Of a stretch of DNA of 64,000 bases, positions 21,189 to 30,736 are shown piece after piece. How positions within the stretch are numbered: position 1 is the stretch's first letter; every line of letters begins with the position of its first letter. The stretch is from Cycloclasticus sp. (GTDB taxonomy: Bacteria; Pseudomonadota; Gammaproteobacteria; Methylococcales; Cycloclasticaceae), in the NCBI GenBank assembly GCA_040743155.1, contig JBFLJU010000001.1, positions 372,001 to 436,000 of the forward strand. Direction: 5' to 3'. A program made the position numbers and the translations under genes. Below the pieces are notes generated by a model. The model was not told where the DNA came from. It worked only from the letters and a program-made list of their open reading frames with translations, and did no database searches.

Positions 21189-23204
21189 TTAAAAGTCGAC
21201 ACGAACTTTTATACCTAGAGACCTGGGCTTATTGGGAACCCCCGCATTCATGGTTGGCAGGATGGAACGATAATATTCATTATTGGTCAGGTTTTTAGCA
21301 AATAGATAAACGCTTAGCTGTTGACCGTGATAGCCAAGTTGCATACTTAGGTTGGAGTAGCTGTCTTCTTTAAAACTATTTGAATTAGCATCGTCAAAAT
21401 AAATTTTGTCACTCCATTGCCATTCGGTTCTAATGAAATAGCCTGTTTGATGTTTGTATTGTGCCGCTACCGTTAGGTTCTTTTCTGGAATGAAGGGGGG
21501 GCTGTGCCCTTTTGACGTAGAGTTTTTAAATTTATTAAAACGGATGTGGGTATAACCAAAACCGCCTTCTACTTTCAATCCAGGTAACAACTCTGCACTT
21601 GCTTCTATTTCCATTCCTTGTGAGGTTGTTTTTGCAACATTAATGATCGTGTAATCCATTAGTGTTACTTCTTTTTCAAGCTGGTAGTCGTCAATTTTGT
21701 AATAAAAGAAAGCGACATTAGTTTGTATACGATTTTCTGCCCAATTTAATTTAAAGCCTATTTCACTAGCCCACATGGTTTCACTGTCAAACTCAGACAT
21801 CAAGGGGTTTACTGCTAAGACGGAGAATCCCCCAGGTTTAAAGGCTAAACCTGTCGACGAATAGAGTAAAAAATCATCTGAAAGCAAATAATCGATACTG
21901 ATTTTTGGGCTGATATGAAAAGAGTGTCGTTTTTTTTGATAACGGGTCGTTATACTGATGCCTCTGTCTACTTGTTGATAGGCATAATCCAGCCGCAAGC
22001 CGGTATGAATGCGTAACCTGTCTGACACGTTATAACTTAGGTTGGTGAATGCTGCCGTGTCACTTTTTTTAACTTGGCTATCTAAGAGGATGTCGGGTAA
22101 GCCAAAGGGTTTCAAAGCCCTTTTGCCGTGGTTGTCATCAATGGAGCCAAAAAGCCCAACAACCCAATCAAGATTTGAGTAACTCCCGCTAATTCGAAAC
22201 TCTTGATTCCATTGAATTTGCTCTTGTTTCCCTTCTACGCTAGTTATGGCTAACGGGCTAAGGTCAGTATCAACAAAATAGTCATCGAGTTGCCATTTCC
22301 TACGAGAGGTTGCTGATAAAAAGCGGAAGGCACTGTTTTGGTAAATGACTTTAAAAGCCGTTGTATTAGAGTGATGTTCTGATACGCCATTTTGGTTGGA
22401 TTCAATGGTCAATGGATCGTTGCTTGCTAAAGAGGAAATTAGCGGCGTATTATCATTAAAGTCATCTCTATTAATCGTAAGGCTAATATCCCACGCCTTC
22501 GATGGTATCCATATCAGTGATGCATGCCCGCTCATACGTTGCTTCTCATCGGCTGGCTTGTTTAAAAAACGATTATATAAATAGCCATCAGTTTGGGAGA
22601 ATGCCCCGCCGATATTAAAAAACAATTCATTGGCTATCAGTGAGCCGCTACTGTAACCATCTACACCCCAACTGTTAAAACTTGAATATTCAGAAGACAT
22701 CGCTGATTTTGTCTGATTGCTTGGTTTTTTTGTTTTGATTGAAACAACGCCACCATAACTATTTTTACCAAATAGAGCGCCTTGCGGACCTCGATAAACA
22801 TCGATGCTTTTTGCGTTATGTATTCTGCTAGCAAAACTAAACACATCACTATATGGGATATCATCTATATAAAAAATAACCGACGGTGGGCTGTATAACG
22901 GTGTATTACCTAAACCTCTCACAGTTACGACGCTGTTAAGTGAGCCCATTCCAAGGTCTAAAAAATTAAAGTTCGGGGTTTTTGAGCTAATGCTTTGCAT
23001 TGAGTTAATATCTTGCTCTTTAATGTCTTGAGCCGTAAAAGATCGACTACTGTACGGGGCATCCTTGAATGGGTATTCAGTATTAACCGAGTGATTAACA
23101 ACGAGGTCTTTTAATTGTATGCTGCTAATGGGTGAATTTTCAGCCAATACACCGCTAGAAAAAACAGTTAATATCAATAAGGATTTTTTTATTCTCAGGC
23201 ACAT
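21189..23204 (-). CDS. TonB-dependent outer-membrane receptor
   Basis: A 671-residue outer-membrane receptor with a signal peptide (MCLRIKKSLLILTVFSSGVLA), a TonB-box-like LKDLVV stretch soon after, a plug domain (about 45-160; SARIHNAKSIDVYRGPQGAL is the typical end) and a beta-barrel ending in aromatic F (VRVDF). No siderophore- or cobalamin-specific signature is visible, so the ligand is unknown. It ends 2 bp from convergent rsmI and follows the ToxR-like regulator on the same strand after 55 bp; that pairing suggests regulated uptake. Lower GC than the flanking core genes. It lies between rsmI and rnpB, where I would expect no insert. Confidence 0.88.
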   Translation of the reverse strand: MCLRIKKSLLILTVFSSGVLAENSPISSIQLKDLVVNHSVNTEYPFKDAPYSSRSFTAQDIKEQDINSMQSISSKTPNFNFLDLGMGSLNSVVTVRGLGNTPLYSPPSVIFYIDDIPYSDVFSFASRIHNAKSIDVYRGPQGALFGKNSYGGVVSIKTKKPSNQTKSAMSSEYSSFNSWGVDGYSSGSLIANELFFNIGGAFSQTDGYLYNRFLNKPADEKQRMSGHASLIWIPSKAWDISLTINRDDFNDNTPLISSLASNDPLTIESNQNGVSEHHSNTTAFKVIYQNSAFRFLSATSRRKWQLDDYFVDTDLSPLAITSVEGKQEQIQWNQEFRISGSYSNLDWVVGLFGSIDDNHGKRALKPFGLPDILLDSQVKKSDTAAFTNLSYNVSDRLRIHTGLRLDYAYQQVDRGISITTRYQKKRHSFHISPKISIDYLLSDDFLLYSSTGLAFKPGGFSVLAVNPLMSEFDSETMWASEIGFKLNWAENRIQTNVAFFYYKIDDYQLEKEVTLMDYTIINVAKTTSQGMEIEASAELLPGLKVEGGFGYTHIRFNKFKNSTSKGHSPPFIPEKNLTVAAQYKHQTGYFIRTEWQWSDKIYFDDANSNSFKEDSYSNLSMQLGYHGQQLSVYLFAKNLTNNEYYRSILPTMNAGVPNKPRSLGIKVRVDF

Positions 23205-23259
23205 TTAATAGCTATTGAATAAACAAAATATACACTTTTCTGAGCAACGCAAACTTGAG

Positions 23260-24864
23260 TCATTTGGTACTTTTAATATTTTGGTTTTCTATATCAGAGT
23301 AGAAACGCGGTATAGATTTCCTTACCTTTTCAGGAACAATACTGCAACCATGAAGGTTATAGAATAAATTAACGGGGCCTTTCAATAGGTTTTCTCTATG
23401 TTTTTCATGATGAAAAAGTCGAGCCCCAATGTGGTATATAACCTCTAGCAAATACCTTGCAAACTCTACAGGAAGTTGCTTTGATGTTTCAATGTATGCT
23501 GGGCTAAATACTTCTCGGTCACCGGCTAAAAACATGATTCCCAAAGCAATTTTTTTATGCTCTTCAGGCTCCATCTTGATAATATAGGCCGCTAAGTTTC
23601 GTACCTGCTCATGCTCACCTAATGATAGGTAGGCAATGCATTTCATTGTCTGCAATAAAATGTACATAGTGTCACCTTCTTTAGACATTTCTATGCTTTT
23701 TTCATAGTATGAAATCCCTTCATATATATCACCTTGGAGCACTTTTATACGGCCAATAACCAGGTAGCATGCTGCATAGCTGGGCCCAAGATCCAAAGCT
23801 CGATATGCCAAGAGTTCCCCTAAATCATGGTGGCCTTGCCCATATAACCGTTCGGCTGCAGCGGATAAATAAAGCGCATCATTCTGTACGTATGGCAGAT
23901 GCTTTAGCACCAATACCTCAATCTCTTTTTCCCTAGTCTCTAAATGATTTAAGTTACCGGTATACATTTGAATGTGTAGGTTGGTTGCTAATAAGATAGC
24001 GGCATAGTGATCTTGAGGGTTTAACCGTAAACATTCTCTTAACTTTTTTTCGACCTCACTAAAATCATCTAATCCAGGTTCAAACAACATAGACGCTTTA
24101 TATAAACCAACAACTAGAGAGTCACTAGAAGCCTTGATTTGCTCATTTTCACGAAATATCTGTTTGTTCCAGATTTTTTCTTTAATTTTTTCTACCAGTA
24201 TGCAAATTGAGTTATTGCTACCACTTTTTTGCTGGAGAGGGAGGGTGTGAAGAATACTATCAAAAACTTGCCCCGTTTTTTGGTTGAGTGTTACAAGAGA
24301 GCATGTCCATATATCTTTGAGCATCAAAAAACTAAGCTCCAACGTGTAATGCAATTGATATCTAGTGATATTTTCGGTTTTTTCTGCGCCAATTAGTTCA
24401 ACACGGTGCTCGGAGCCTAAGCTTTCTCTTAACAAGAACTTGAGGTCATTGACGAATTTTTGGCCTATTTTGTTTTTTTCATCTATTTTCTCAAGTCCAT
24501 AAATAGGGCCAATAGAAAAGTAAATTCCTTGCTCTATTTTTGGTTTTTGTTCATTTCTTTTAGCAATCCATATGTAACCTTCGCCATATTGAGTTGCAAT
24601 AAATAAAGGGTTGCCAGCAGAGTCTCCTAATTTTCGTCGTAAGCGGCTAATTAGATAATCAATATTTCGATCAAAGCTAGTCTTATCAATTCCTACAACA
24701 AAGTCCAATAACATGGAACGGCTTAGTAATTTCCCAGGGCGAGAGGCGAAGTTTGTTAATAATGCACGCTCGTACTTAGTAAATTTGATTTTTTTATTAT
24801 TTTTAGTTGTCGCAAAAATAAAATTATTATCAAAAATCAGATCGCCATAATACATTTCTTCCAT
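23260..24864 (-). CDS. Winged-helix transcriptional regulator with TPR-like C-terminal domain
   Basis: Residues 1-105 form an OmpR/PhoB-type DNA-binding domain: FTKYERALLTNFASRPGKLL, the recognition-helix region FDRNIDYLISRLRRKLGD and the wing IATQYGEGYIW. No receiver domain precedes it and no transmembrane helix is evident, unlike CadC or ToxR. The remaining 430 residues are helical with TPR-like periodicity (for example LRLNPQDHYAAILLATNLH and ALDLGPSYAACYLVIGRIK), as in HilA-type regulators. A plausible controller of the adjacent TonB receptor and of the divergent small secreted protein. AT-rich compared with neighbouring core genes, which fits acquisition. Confidence 0.8.
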   Translation of the reverse strand: MEEMYYGDLIFDNNFIFATTKNNKKIKFTKYERALLTNFASRPGKLLSRSMLLDFVVGIDKTSFDRNIDYLISRLRRKLGDSAGNPLFIATQYGEGYIWIAKRNEQKPKIEQGIYFSIGPIYGLEKIDEKNKIGQKFVNDLKFLLRESLGSEHRVELIGAEKTENITRYQLHYTLELSFLMLKDIWTCSLVTLNQKTGQVFDSILHTLPLQQKSGSNNSICILVEKIKEKIWNKQIFRENEQIKASSDSLVVGLYKASMLFEPGLDDFSEVEKKLRECLRLNPQDHYAAILLATNLHIQMYTGNLNHLETREKEIEVLVLKHLPYVQNDALYLSAAAERLYGQGHHDLGELLAYRALDLGPSYAACYLVIGRIKVLQGDIYEGISYYEKSIEMSKEGDTMYILLQTMKCIAYLSLGEHEQVRNLAAYIIKMEPEEHKKIALGIMFLAGDREVFSPAYIETSKQLPVEFARYLLEVIYHIGARLFHHEKHRENLLKGPVNLFYNLHGCSIVPEKVRKSIPRFYSDIENQNIKSTK

Positions 24865-25137
24865 GTGCTTAAGACCAAAGTGGTTTTCCTTAACGGTTCA
24901 CTTTAATGATAACTAAAAGCATTAAATATTCCTATTAAAATAACTAAATCACATATTTCTGCAACATTCTTTGGATACATTTACACCTAATTAGTGTTGC
25001 TGAAAACATTATAAGTTTTGAAGTAAGTTAACCCGGATGACTGGCTTAATTAGGGATTATTAAAAGCTTATTTTGGATTGAAAATTAGCAGTCACGGGCC
25101 TAAAAATTATAACGCTTCATGTGATATGGGAATTAAT

Positions 25138-25449
25138 ATGAGAAAAACTACAGTTTTAAATGTTACTTTATTGGCATTAATTTTTAACTACTCTTTTGTA
25201 AATGCAAAAGACAGCTTCACAGATGAGCCGAATATGGCTTCCCAGCAATTTGAGCAAACTCGTAGAGGGCCCAGAGAAGAAAAGAGTATCAATTCCTCTC
25301 AAGCAAACTTAGTGTTAGACAATAAGGTTTTTCGTCCGCGCCAAAGAGGCGTTCGCGTTAGCCTCGATCAATCCTCTGAAATAAATATTGACGTACATGA
25401 CTTTAACGAAATTAAAAGGATAAGACGGGGGAAGAGAAAAAACTATTAG
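25138..25449 (+). CDS. Small basic secreted protein, unknown
   Basis: From the ATG at 25138 (GGGA ribosome binding site 7 bp upstream) the product is 103 residues, beginning with a signal peptide MRKTTVLNVTLLALIFNYSF that ends at VNA. The mature part is hydrophilic and has three arginine-rich patches: RRGPREE, RPRQRGVRVS and the C-terminal IRRGKRKNY. I recognise no family. Divergent from the ToxR-like regulator with 273 bp between them. A longer frame to a TTG at 25078 exists but would hide the signal peptide. Function unknown. Confidence 0.6.
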   Translation: MRKTTVLNVTLLALIFNYSFVNAKDSFTDEPNMASQQFEQTRRGPREEKSINSSQANLVLDNKVFRPRQRGVRVSLDQSSEINIDVHDFNEIKRIRRGKRKNY

Positions 25450-25592
25450 TTGTAGATTATGGGCTTGCACTATGAAGTGCATTGTCAAAAGTATACGGTT
25501 CTAATAGGCTTGATACCCTTTCTTAACGGATAATTCGGAGAGGGGTTTGATGTTAAGGAAGGGTGAAAACACCGAGCCTGCCTTCTGAGTCA

Positions 25593-25640
25593 TTTCATTA
25601 TTAGGAAGAAATTAATCGTAATCTCCCCCTAATAATGAAA
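25593..25640. repeat. 13-bp perfect inverted repeat between convergent genes
   Basis: TTTCATTATTAGG at 25593-25605 is the exact reverse complement of CCTAATAATGAAA at 25628-25640, with a 22-nt spacer. It lies between the small secreted protein gene and the convergent DUF1329 gene, so it may act as an unusual bidirectional terminator; the stem is AT-rich and has no long T tail. Confidence 0.55.
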
Positions 25641-25673
25641 AATCAAAAAAGACGCTGTATACCTAAATTGTCG

Positions 25674-26912
25674 TTACTTTCCTCTGCTACGCAAAGACTG
25701 GACAGTGAAGTCTTTCTGTTTAACTGAAAGGTGGTTAACCCGTGTTTTCATTTTGAGAGTCGTACAGTGCTGGGCTTCAACATCAATCATTGAAATAAGC
25801 GATGGAATAGCAACGCCAGAGCCTTTATTGTGCTCAAGGTGATCATCAGGGTGTGAAAAGCTACTTATTGCGATACGCCAAATTTTATTATTTCTATCAT
25901 AATAACGCCCGGCGATTGGGATATGTGTTTGAGAATCTACATAGAAAAGGCGTTTAGATAAAGGGTGATCTGCTAATTTTGGTTTAGCCTCTAAGACATA
26001 AAGCTCCCTTAGTTGCCATGGCACATTTGGGAAACAATTGCCTTGCCCATGGAAATTCCCAAACTTATACTCACCGGCCTGCGCAGATTCAATTTCTTGC
26101 GTATTTGCATTATGTTTATAAAAGGGAGCTAATAAATTTTCAGTGCCCAAATAAGTCCAACTCATGTCGTTGATTCTGCCGTTATAACCAAGAAAATCCT
26201 CGATCATAATATCGCTACCTAAGAAAGCATCTGTTGTTTGCCCAGCAGGTAAACGACGAACGCGTCGTTGAACCGATAAGTATAGCCAAGTCCTTTCTCG
26301 GGCACTGTCATCCTCTAAGCGGTGAACCAATAATTGCGTATTCTTTAAATCAAACGGTTCTTTTGCTTGCAAGTAAATACCATTAAAAATACTGGCGGGG
26401 TTTCTGGGAAGGTCAGGTTTGGGTTGCATTAACAACCGGTGTTTGTAGCGGATGACCTTGCCCACAAATTTAAGCGTACGCTCAACTTTACCGCTTTTCA
26501 TATTAATGTAATCCCAAATAAAAGGGTCGACTAAAGAGGTGTCTCCACCATAGGCGTAACGCATATTCCAAGCTAATTTCAGCCCTGCTAGTGGATCACT
26601 AACAGTTGGTTTTTCAGGGAAGGGAAGGCCATCTTGGTAGTTAAGTATTTGACCCGTTTTAGAATCGATTGAGACAGTCCCTTTGTTTTTTTCTGTTTGC
26701 TGTAAAAAAAGTGGGTTCGGTGCGATATCAAAATGCTCTCCCACGGTCACAGATAGCTGGCCTTTTGTTAGTAGGTCCACAACAGGTGGATCTAAATAAT
26801 CTGCAAATTGTGCAACATTACTTTGGTTAATTAAGCTGCCGGGTATCGGCGTGGCTTGTGCGAGGATAGAAAAGCTCAATGCAATGAGCGATAACACGAT
26901 GACTTTCTTCAT
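25674..26912 (-). CDS. DUF1329 family periplasmic/outer-membrane protein
   Basis: A 412-residue protein with a signal peptide (MKKVIVLSLIALSFSILAQA, cut before TPIPG). It matches the DUF1329 pattern from memory: LKLAWNMRYAYGGD, the WTYLGTENLLAP region and the VPWQLRELYVLEAKPK block; these proteins are related to lipoprotein-sorting folds. In Pseudomonas DUF1329 genes often pair with a DUF1302 outer-membrane protein, but none is present here. The cargo is unknown. Stands alone between the convergent small gene and rnpB. Confidence 0.75.
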   Translation of the reverse strand: MKKVIVLSLIALSFSILAQATPIPGSLINQSNVAQFADYLDPPVVDLLTKGQLSVTVGEHFDIAPNPLFLQQTEKNKGTVSIDSKTGQILNYQDGLPFPEKPTVSDPLAGLKLAWNMRYAYGGDTSLVDPFIWDYINMKSGKVERTLKFVGKVIRYKHRLLMQPKPDLPRNPASIFNGIYLQAKEPFDLKNTQLLVHRLEDDSARERTWLYLSVQRRVRRLPAGQTTDAFLGSDIMIEDFLGYNGRINDMSWTYLGTENLLAPFYKHNANTQEIESAQAGEYKFGNFHGQGNCFPNVPWQLRELYVLEAKPKLADHPLSKRLFYVDSQTHIPIAGRYYDRNNKIWRIAISSFSHPDDHLEHNKGSGVAIPSLISMIDVEAQHCTTLKMKTRVNHLSVKQKDFTVQSLRSRGK

Positions 26913-27126
26913 ATTTTTAACCCTTCCTTGGTGTAGCTAAATGTATGAGTAAACATTTGGTATAGCTCTTATGTTCACACTTAAGTAATTTGTTAGCGCA
27001 TAACATTAGCTAATACTGATGAAGTTATCAATGAAAAATTTACTACTTTTGCCGATCAGGCAACTTGATAGGCTTTTAAGGTGTGCCCCATTATCTGTCA
27101 GTATGACAATTTTTAAAGAATATAAA

Positions 27127-27155
27127 TTGCTCCAGCGCGTGTTAGTTTGTACACT
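27127..27155 (+). promoter_or_regulatory. Promoter of rnpB
   Basis: TTGCTC at 27127-27132 and TACACT at 27150-27155 are 17 bp apart and place transcription start near 27162, exactly where the paired 5' end of the RNase P RNA begins. Confidence 0.65.
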
Positions 27156-27160
27156 GCACT

Positions 27161-27523
<363 letters not shown>

Positions 27524-27655
27524 ATTTCTAAAAAATTGATTTAGCAGGTCGAATGCACGACATGTTATCTACAATAAAGAGATCTTATTTCTTAACTTTT
27601 GTGGGTGCTGTGGAGTAGTGCGTTAATGCAAAACTAGGCCCTACTAACTGATAGT

Positions 27656-27829
27656 ATGTTTGGTAAAACAGATAAGGTGCTAGATAGAACAGAGTTGGTT
27701 GTGCTCTTGACACCTAGGGTGATTAAAAACGAATTGGATGCGAGGCTTGTCACTCGAGAATTCAAGCGGAAGTTAACGGGTATATACCAAGAACTTGAAA
27801 GTGAAGAAGGTACGGCTTCGACAGATTAG
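27656..27829 (+). pseudogene. Secretin (GspD/PilQ family) C-terminal remnant
   Basis: A 57-codon frame, MFGKTDKVLDRTELVVLLTP then RVIKNELDARLVTREFKRKL, looks like the end of a type II secretion/type IV pilus secretin: the last barrel strands (LFxxTxxxxxRTELVVLLTPRVI) and the DARxVTxEFRRKL tail. The frame is open a little upstream (to the TAG at 27635-27637), giving ALLTDS in the place where secretins have IPLLG-like sequence, but nothing further of the protein is visible and rnpB lies just before. I read this as a broken gene fragment, not a functional small protein; a real 57-residue peptide is the alternative. Confidence 0.6.
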
Positions 27830-27938
27830 GGGCAGTACGTTTAACCCCTCAATTTAAAGATAGTGTTAAGGAAGGGAGTTAGTACGAAAGAACGTTGACC
27901 GGCGTTTTCACTGTCGACGGCATAGAGATACATTTGAG

Positions 27939-27969
27939 AACGGGCTTGCATTAACAGGCCCGTTTTTTT
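27939..27969 (+). terminator. Intrinsic terminator
   Basis: AACGGGCTTG and CAGGCCCGTT pair (one G-U) around a short loop and are followed by 7 or more Ts. It lies between the secretin remnant and the metalloprotease gene and would end transcripts coming from rnpB or the remnant. The rest of 27524-28069 holds no other gene I can support. Confidence 0.85.
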
Positions 27970-28069
27970 GCCTACAATAAATACGTACTTTAAAAGTATG
28001 ACTCTGTTCACAGATTATTTTCGTTGTTTCTCTACACTGCTAGGACAGTGTCGATAAACAGGAGTGAAC

Positions 28070-30430
28070 GTGAGAATAATAACCTTAGCCATAATTGCAT
28101 TAACTGCATCAATGAATGCGCAAGCAGTTCCTGATGAATCAAAAATGTTCGGCGGAGCAGCTCCTTTTACGTTTGATGAAATGCCGAATGGCCGTCTTAA
28201 GTCACAGCTTGAAGCGTTACCTGCTCCGGCTAAAAAAAGAGGCATGGCGTGGTTAAATCGTTTTAGCTTTCCTGCCAATGATATTGCGCAGATTCATGTT
28301 GATGGTCGCGGCGGGGTTTTCTATCAAGACACTTTACTGCCAGATGATATTAGCCAGGCGGATTTAGAGGCCGATCCAACACTGGAAGGCATTAACCCAA
28401 CTGATGTTTTTAAACTGCACAGCAGACCCGGTGCTGCAAATGTGGTTTACGTTAATTTTAAAGGCCATACGATTACAGATACCGCCTGGAACTCAAGCGG
28501 GCAGTCGAGTTATCAAGCAAAACCATTCAACAAAGACGCTGACCCCAACAGCTTTTCAGTAGCGGAAAGGGCGGATATGGCTGAAATATGGCACCGAATT
28601 GCCGAAGATTTTAGTGCCTTTGATATTGATGTCACCACAGAAGCGCCTGCGTCTTTCGGACCAAAAGTTGGCCATCTACTTATTACCAGTAACTCAACGG
28701 TAACAGGTGGCGACATGCCGCATCCCAATGCTGGCGGTGTGGCCTATGTTGGTGTTTGGGGTGCATCGTATTATGAATATTACCAACCGGCATTGGTTTA
28801 TTACGATCAATTGGCATCAGCGCCGTATTATATTTCAGAAGCTGCCTCACATGAATTGGGCCATAACTTAGCACTATCACATGATGGTACAAGTACAGTG
28901 GGCTATTACTCGGGGCATGGGACAGGGTTGAGTTCGTGGGCTCCAATTATGGGTGTGGGCTACTATAATAATGTTACTCAGTGGAGTAAGGGTGAATACC
29001 CTGATGCAAATAATACTCAAGATGATTTAGCGATTATTAGTGCTCAGCTGTCATTTGCCGCTGATGACCATGCAAATGATCATGCATTTTCAACGGCGTT
29101 GATTGTTGACTCGGCTGGTAATATTGCCAGCAGTAATCCTGAGTTTGATCCGCTTAATGCGCGCCCTGACAATAAAGGTATTATTGAAAGTAGTGCTGAT
29201 ACAGATGTTTTCTTTTTCGATACGGCAGCGGGCGATATTAATGTCACCATAACACCTGCATGGGCGGCGTATACACGTTCAAGTAAACGCGGGGCAAACC
29301 TTGATATTAAAGCAACCCTTACGGATGGTGCTGGCATTACTATTGTCGACGATTATTTAGATGATACAGAAGCGTTAATTACAGCAAACGTTCCTGCAGG
29401 TCGATACTATCTTGAAATCACCGGTGTTGGAAACGGTGCAGTACCGTACTCATCTTATGGTGGTTTAGGCGAATATTTTATTGTCGGCAACGTCGTTCCC
29501 ACGAGTGCAGATGCAACGGCTCCTAACCCTGATCCAATGTCATTAGCCAGTGCTCCAGTAAGTACTAGCCGCACCAGTATTGAGATGGAGGCAACGGTGG
29601 CTTCTGATGACTCAGGTTTTGTTGAATATCAATTTGTTTGTACGACAGGTGGCTTAGGCTGCGTTACCAGTGCATGGCAAACGGAAACGCTATATGTGTC
29701 ACCGAGTTTAGAGCCAGATACCGAGTATAGCTATCAGGTGAAAGCGCGGGACAGTGTCGGTAATGAAACTGCATTATCGTCTGTATTATCGGCCACAACC
29801 TGGGTTAATACGCCACCCGTTAGCGTTGCTGACTCAGCAGAAGTCGACAAAAACGCAAGCGTAATTATTGATGTGCTTATAAATGATAGTGATGCTGACG
29901 GCGATACATTGGCTGTTAATAGTATTCCTATGACGGCTGCCAACGGTGATGCCGTGATCAGTGGTAACAATATCTTGTATACGCCAGATGTTGGCTTTGT
30001 AGGCACCGATCAATTCTCGTACAGTATTGCAGATGGTTTTAGTGGTTATTCTACTAATGCTGAAGTCACAGTGGATGTGATGGATGTTAACTCAGCGCCA
30101 GTAGCCAACCCAGATAGTGCAGAAGTGCTAATACAAGGTAGCGTTGTTATTAATGTACTCGTTAATGATAGCGACCCTGAAGGAGCTCCCTTGTCCATTG
30201 TCGCGGTAACAAATGGAGCAAAGGGAACCGTTGTTAATAATTTTAATGGAACGGTGACTTACACGGGGGCAAGTAGAAAGCGCGGTGGTGATACCTTCAG
30301 TTATATAGTGTCCGATGGTCAGCTTAATTCTACATCCACAGTGTCTGTATCAATCGTAAAGTCGCTTTCGGGTGGAGATAGTGAAGATGGAGGCGGTGGT
30401 GGGCGTTGTCACCCTAAAAGAGGGTGTTAA
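28070..30430 (+). CDS. Secreted metzincin-like metalloprotease with FN3 and cadherin-like domains
   Basis: A 786-residue secreted protein: signal peptide MRIITLAIIALTASMNAQA, then a zinc-protease domain with HELGHNLALSH (HExxHxxxxxH, about residues 261-271) and a possible Met-turn in WAPIMGVGYY. Next come a jelly-roll-like region (about 330-475), a fibronectin type III domain (about 490-580) and two cadherin-like/VCBS-type repeats (PPVSVADSAEV, and APVANPDSAEV with VLVNDSDPEG). The tail is Gly-rich with two Cys (RCHPKRGC). I chose the GTG at 28070 because AGGAG lies 5 bp upstream; a GTG at 28064 is too close. Probably degrades extracellular protein; the substrate is unknown. Confidence 0.85.
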   Translation: MRIITLAIIALTASMNAQAVPDESKMFGGAAPFTFDEMPNGRLKSQLEALPAPAKKRGMAWLNRFSFPANDIAQIHVDGRGGVFYQDTLLPDDISQADLEADPTLEGINPTDVFKLHSRPGAANVVYVNFKGHTITDTAWNSSGQSSYQAKPFNKDADPNSFSVAERADMAEIWHRIAEDFSAFDIDVTTEAPASFGPKVGHLLITSNSTVTGGDMPHPNAGGVAYVGVWGASYYEYYQPALVYYDQLASAPYYISEAASHELGHNLALSHDGTSTVGYYSGHGTGLSSWAPIMGVGYYNNVTQWSKGEYPDANNTQDDLAIISAQLSFAADDHANDHAFSTALIVDSAGNIASSNPEFDPLNARPDNKGIIESSADTDVFFFDTAAGDINVTITPAWAAYTRSSKRGANLDIKATLTDGAGITIVDDYLDDTEALITANVPAGRYYLEITGVGNGAVPYSSYGGLGEYFIVGNVVPTSADATAPNPDPMSLASAPVSTSRTSIEMEATVASDDSGFVEYQFVCTTGGLGCVTSAWQTETLYVSPSLEPDTEYSYQVKARDSVGNETALSSVLSATTWVNTPPVSVADSAEVDKNASVIIDVLINDSDADGDTLAVNSIPMTAANGDAVISGNNILYTPDVGFVGTDQFSYSIADGFSGYSTNAEVTVDVMDVNSAPVANPDSAEVLIQGSVVINVLVNDSDPEGAPLSIVAVTNGAKGTVVNNFNGTVTYTGASRKRGGDTFSYIVSDGQLNSTSTVSVSIVKSLSGGDSEDGGGGGRCHPKRGC

Positions 30431-30480
30431 GTTTATTTTAACCACGTTAGGAATATATTGGGGCTTTGAAGCCTTAACTA

Positions 30481-30514
30481 AAAAAACCAGCGGCCAATGG
30501 CCGCTGGTTTTTTT
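30481..30514 (+). terminator. Intrinsic terminator after the metalloprotease gene
   Basis: ACCAGCGGCC and GGCCGCTGGT form a perfect 10-bp stem with a 3-nt loop, flanked by A and T runs (7 Ts). The symmetry allows action on both strands. Confidence 0.93.
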
Positions 30515-30625
30515 ATGCGTGGTTTAAACTAATCTTTTGCTGAGCTAAATAGGTGAGTGGGCACATAGTAGCCACAGCTTAGCGGTGAAAGAGCAGGCGT
30601 AGTAGGGGCTGTAATGTGACTAATT

Positions 30626-30688
30626 GGTTAACGTTCGAGTTTTGTGGCTGCAGCGAAGCGGAGATCACGCTTGAACGACTTGTATGGT
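30626..30688. mobile_element. Degenerate integron attC-like site
   Basis: This 63-bp stretch lines up with the reverse complement of the aadA attC (59-base element): GGTTAAC for the R'' box, CGTTCGAG and CTTGAACG as the paired inner L boxes, a central AGCGAAGCGG as in the aadA core, and GTATGGT where GTTRRRY is expected. The inner arms pair 7 of 9 with G-T wobbles. Outer boxes are imperfect (6/7 and 5/7). No integrase or further attC site is in the window, so this would be a decayed single site. Identified by eye only. Confidence 0.4.
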
Positions 30689-30736
30689 GACTTTATGACG
30701 CAGCATGAACAATAATCTCTATATTCAATAAAAATT

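Noticed and set aside
27882-27894. AGTACGAAAGAAC, similar to the sarcin-ricin loop of 23S rRNA
   Set aside because: Only a dozen bases match; the sequence around it is not 23S rRNA.
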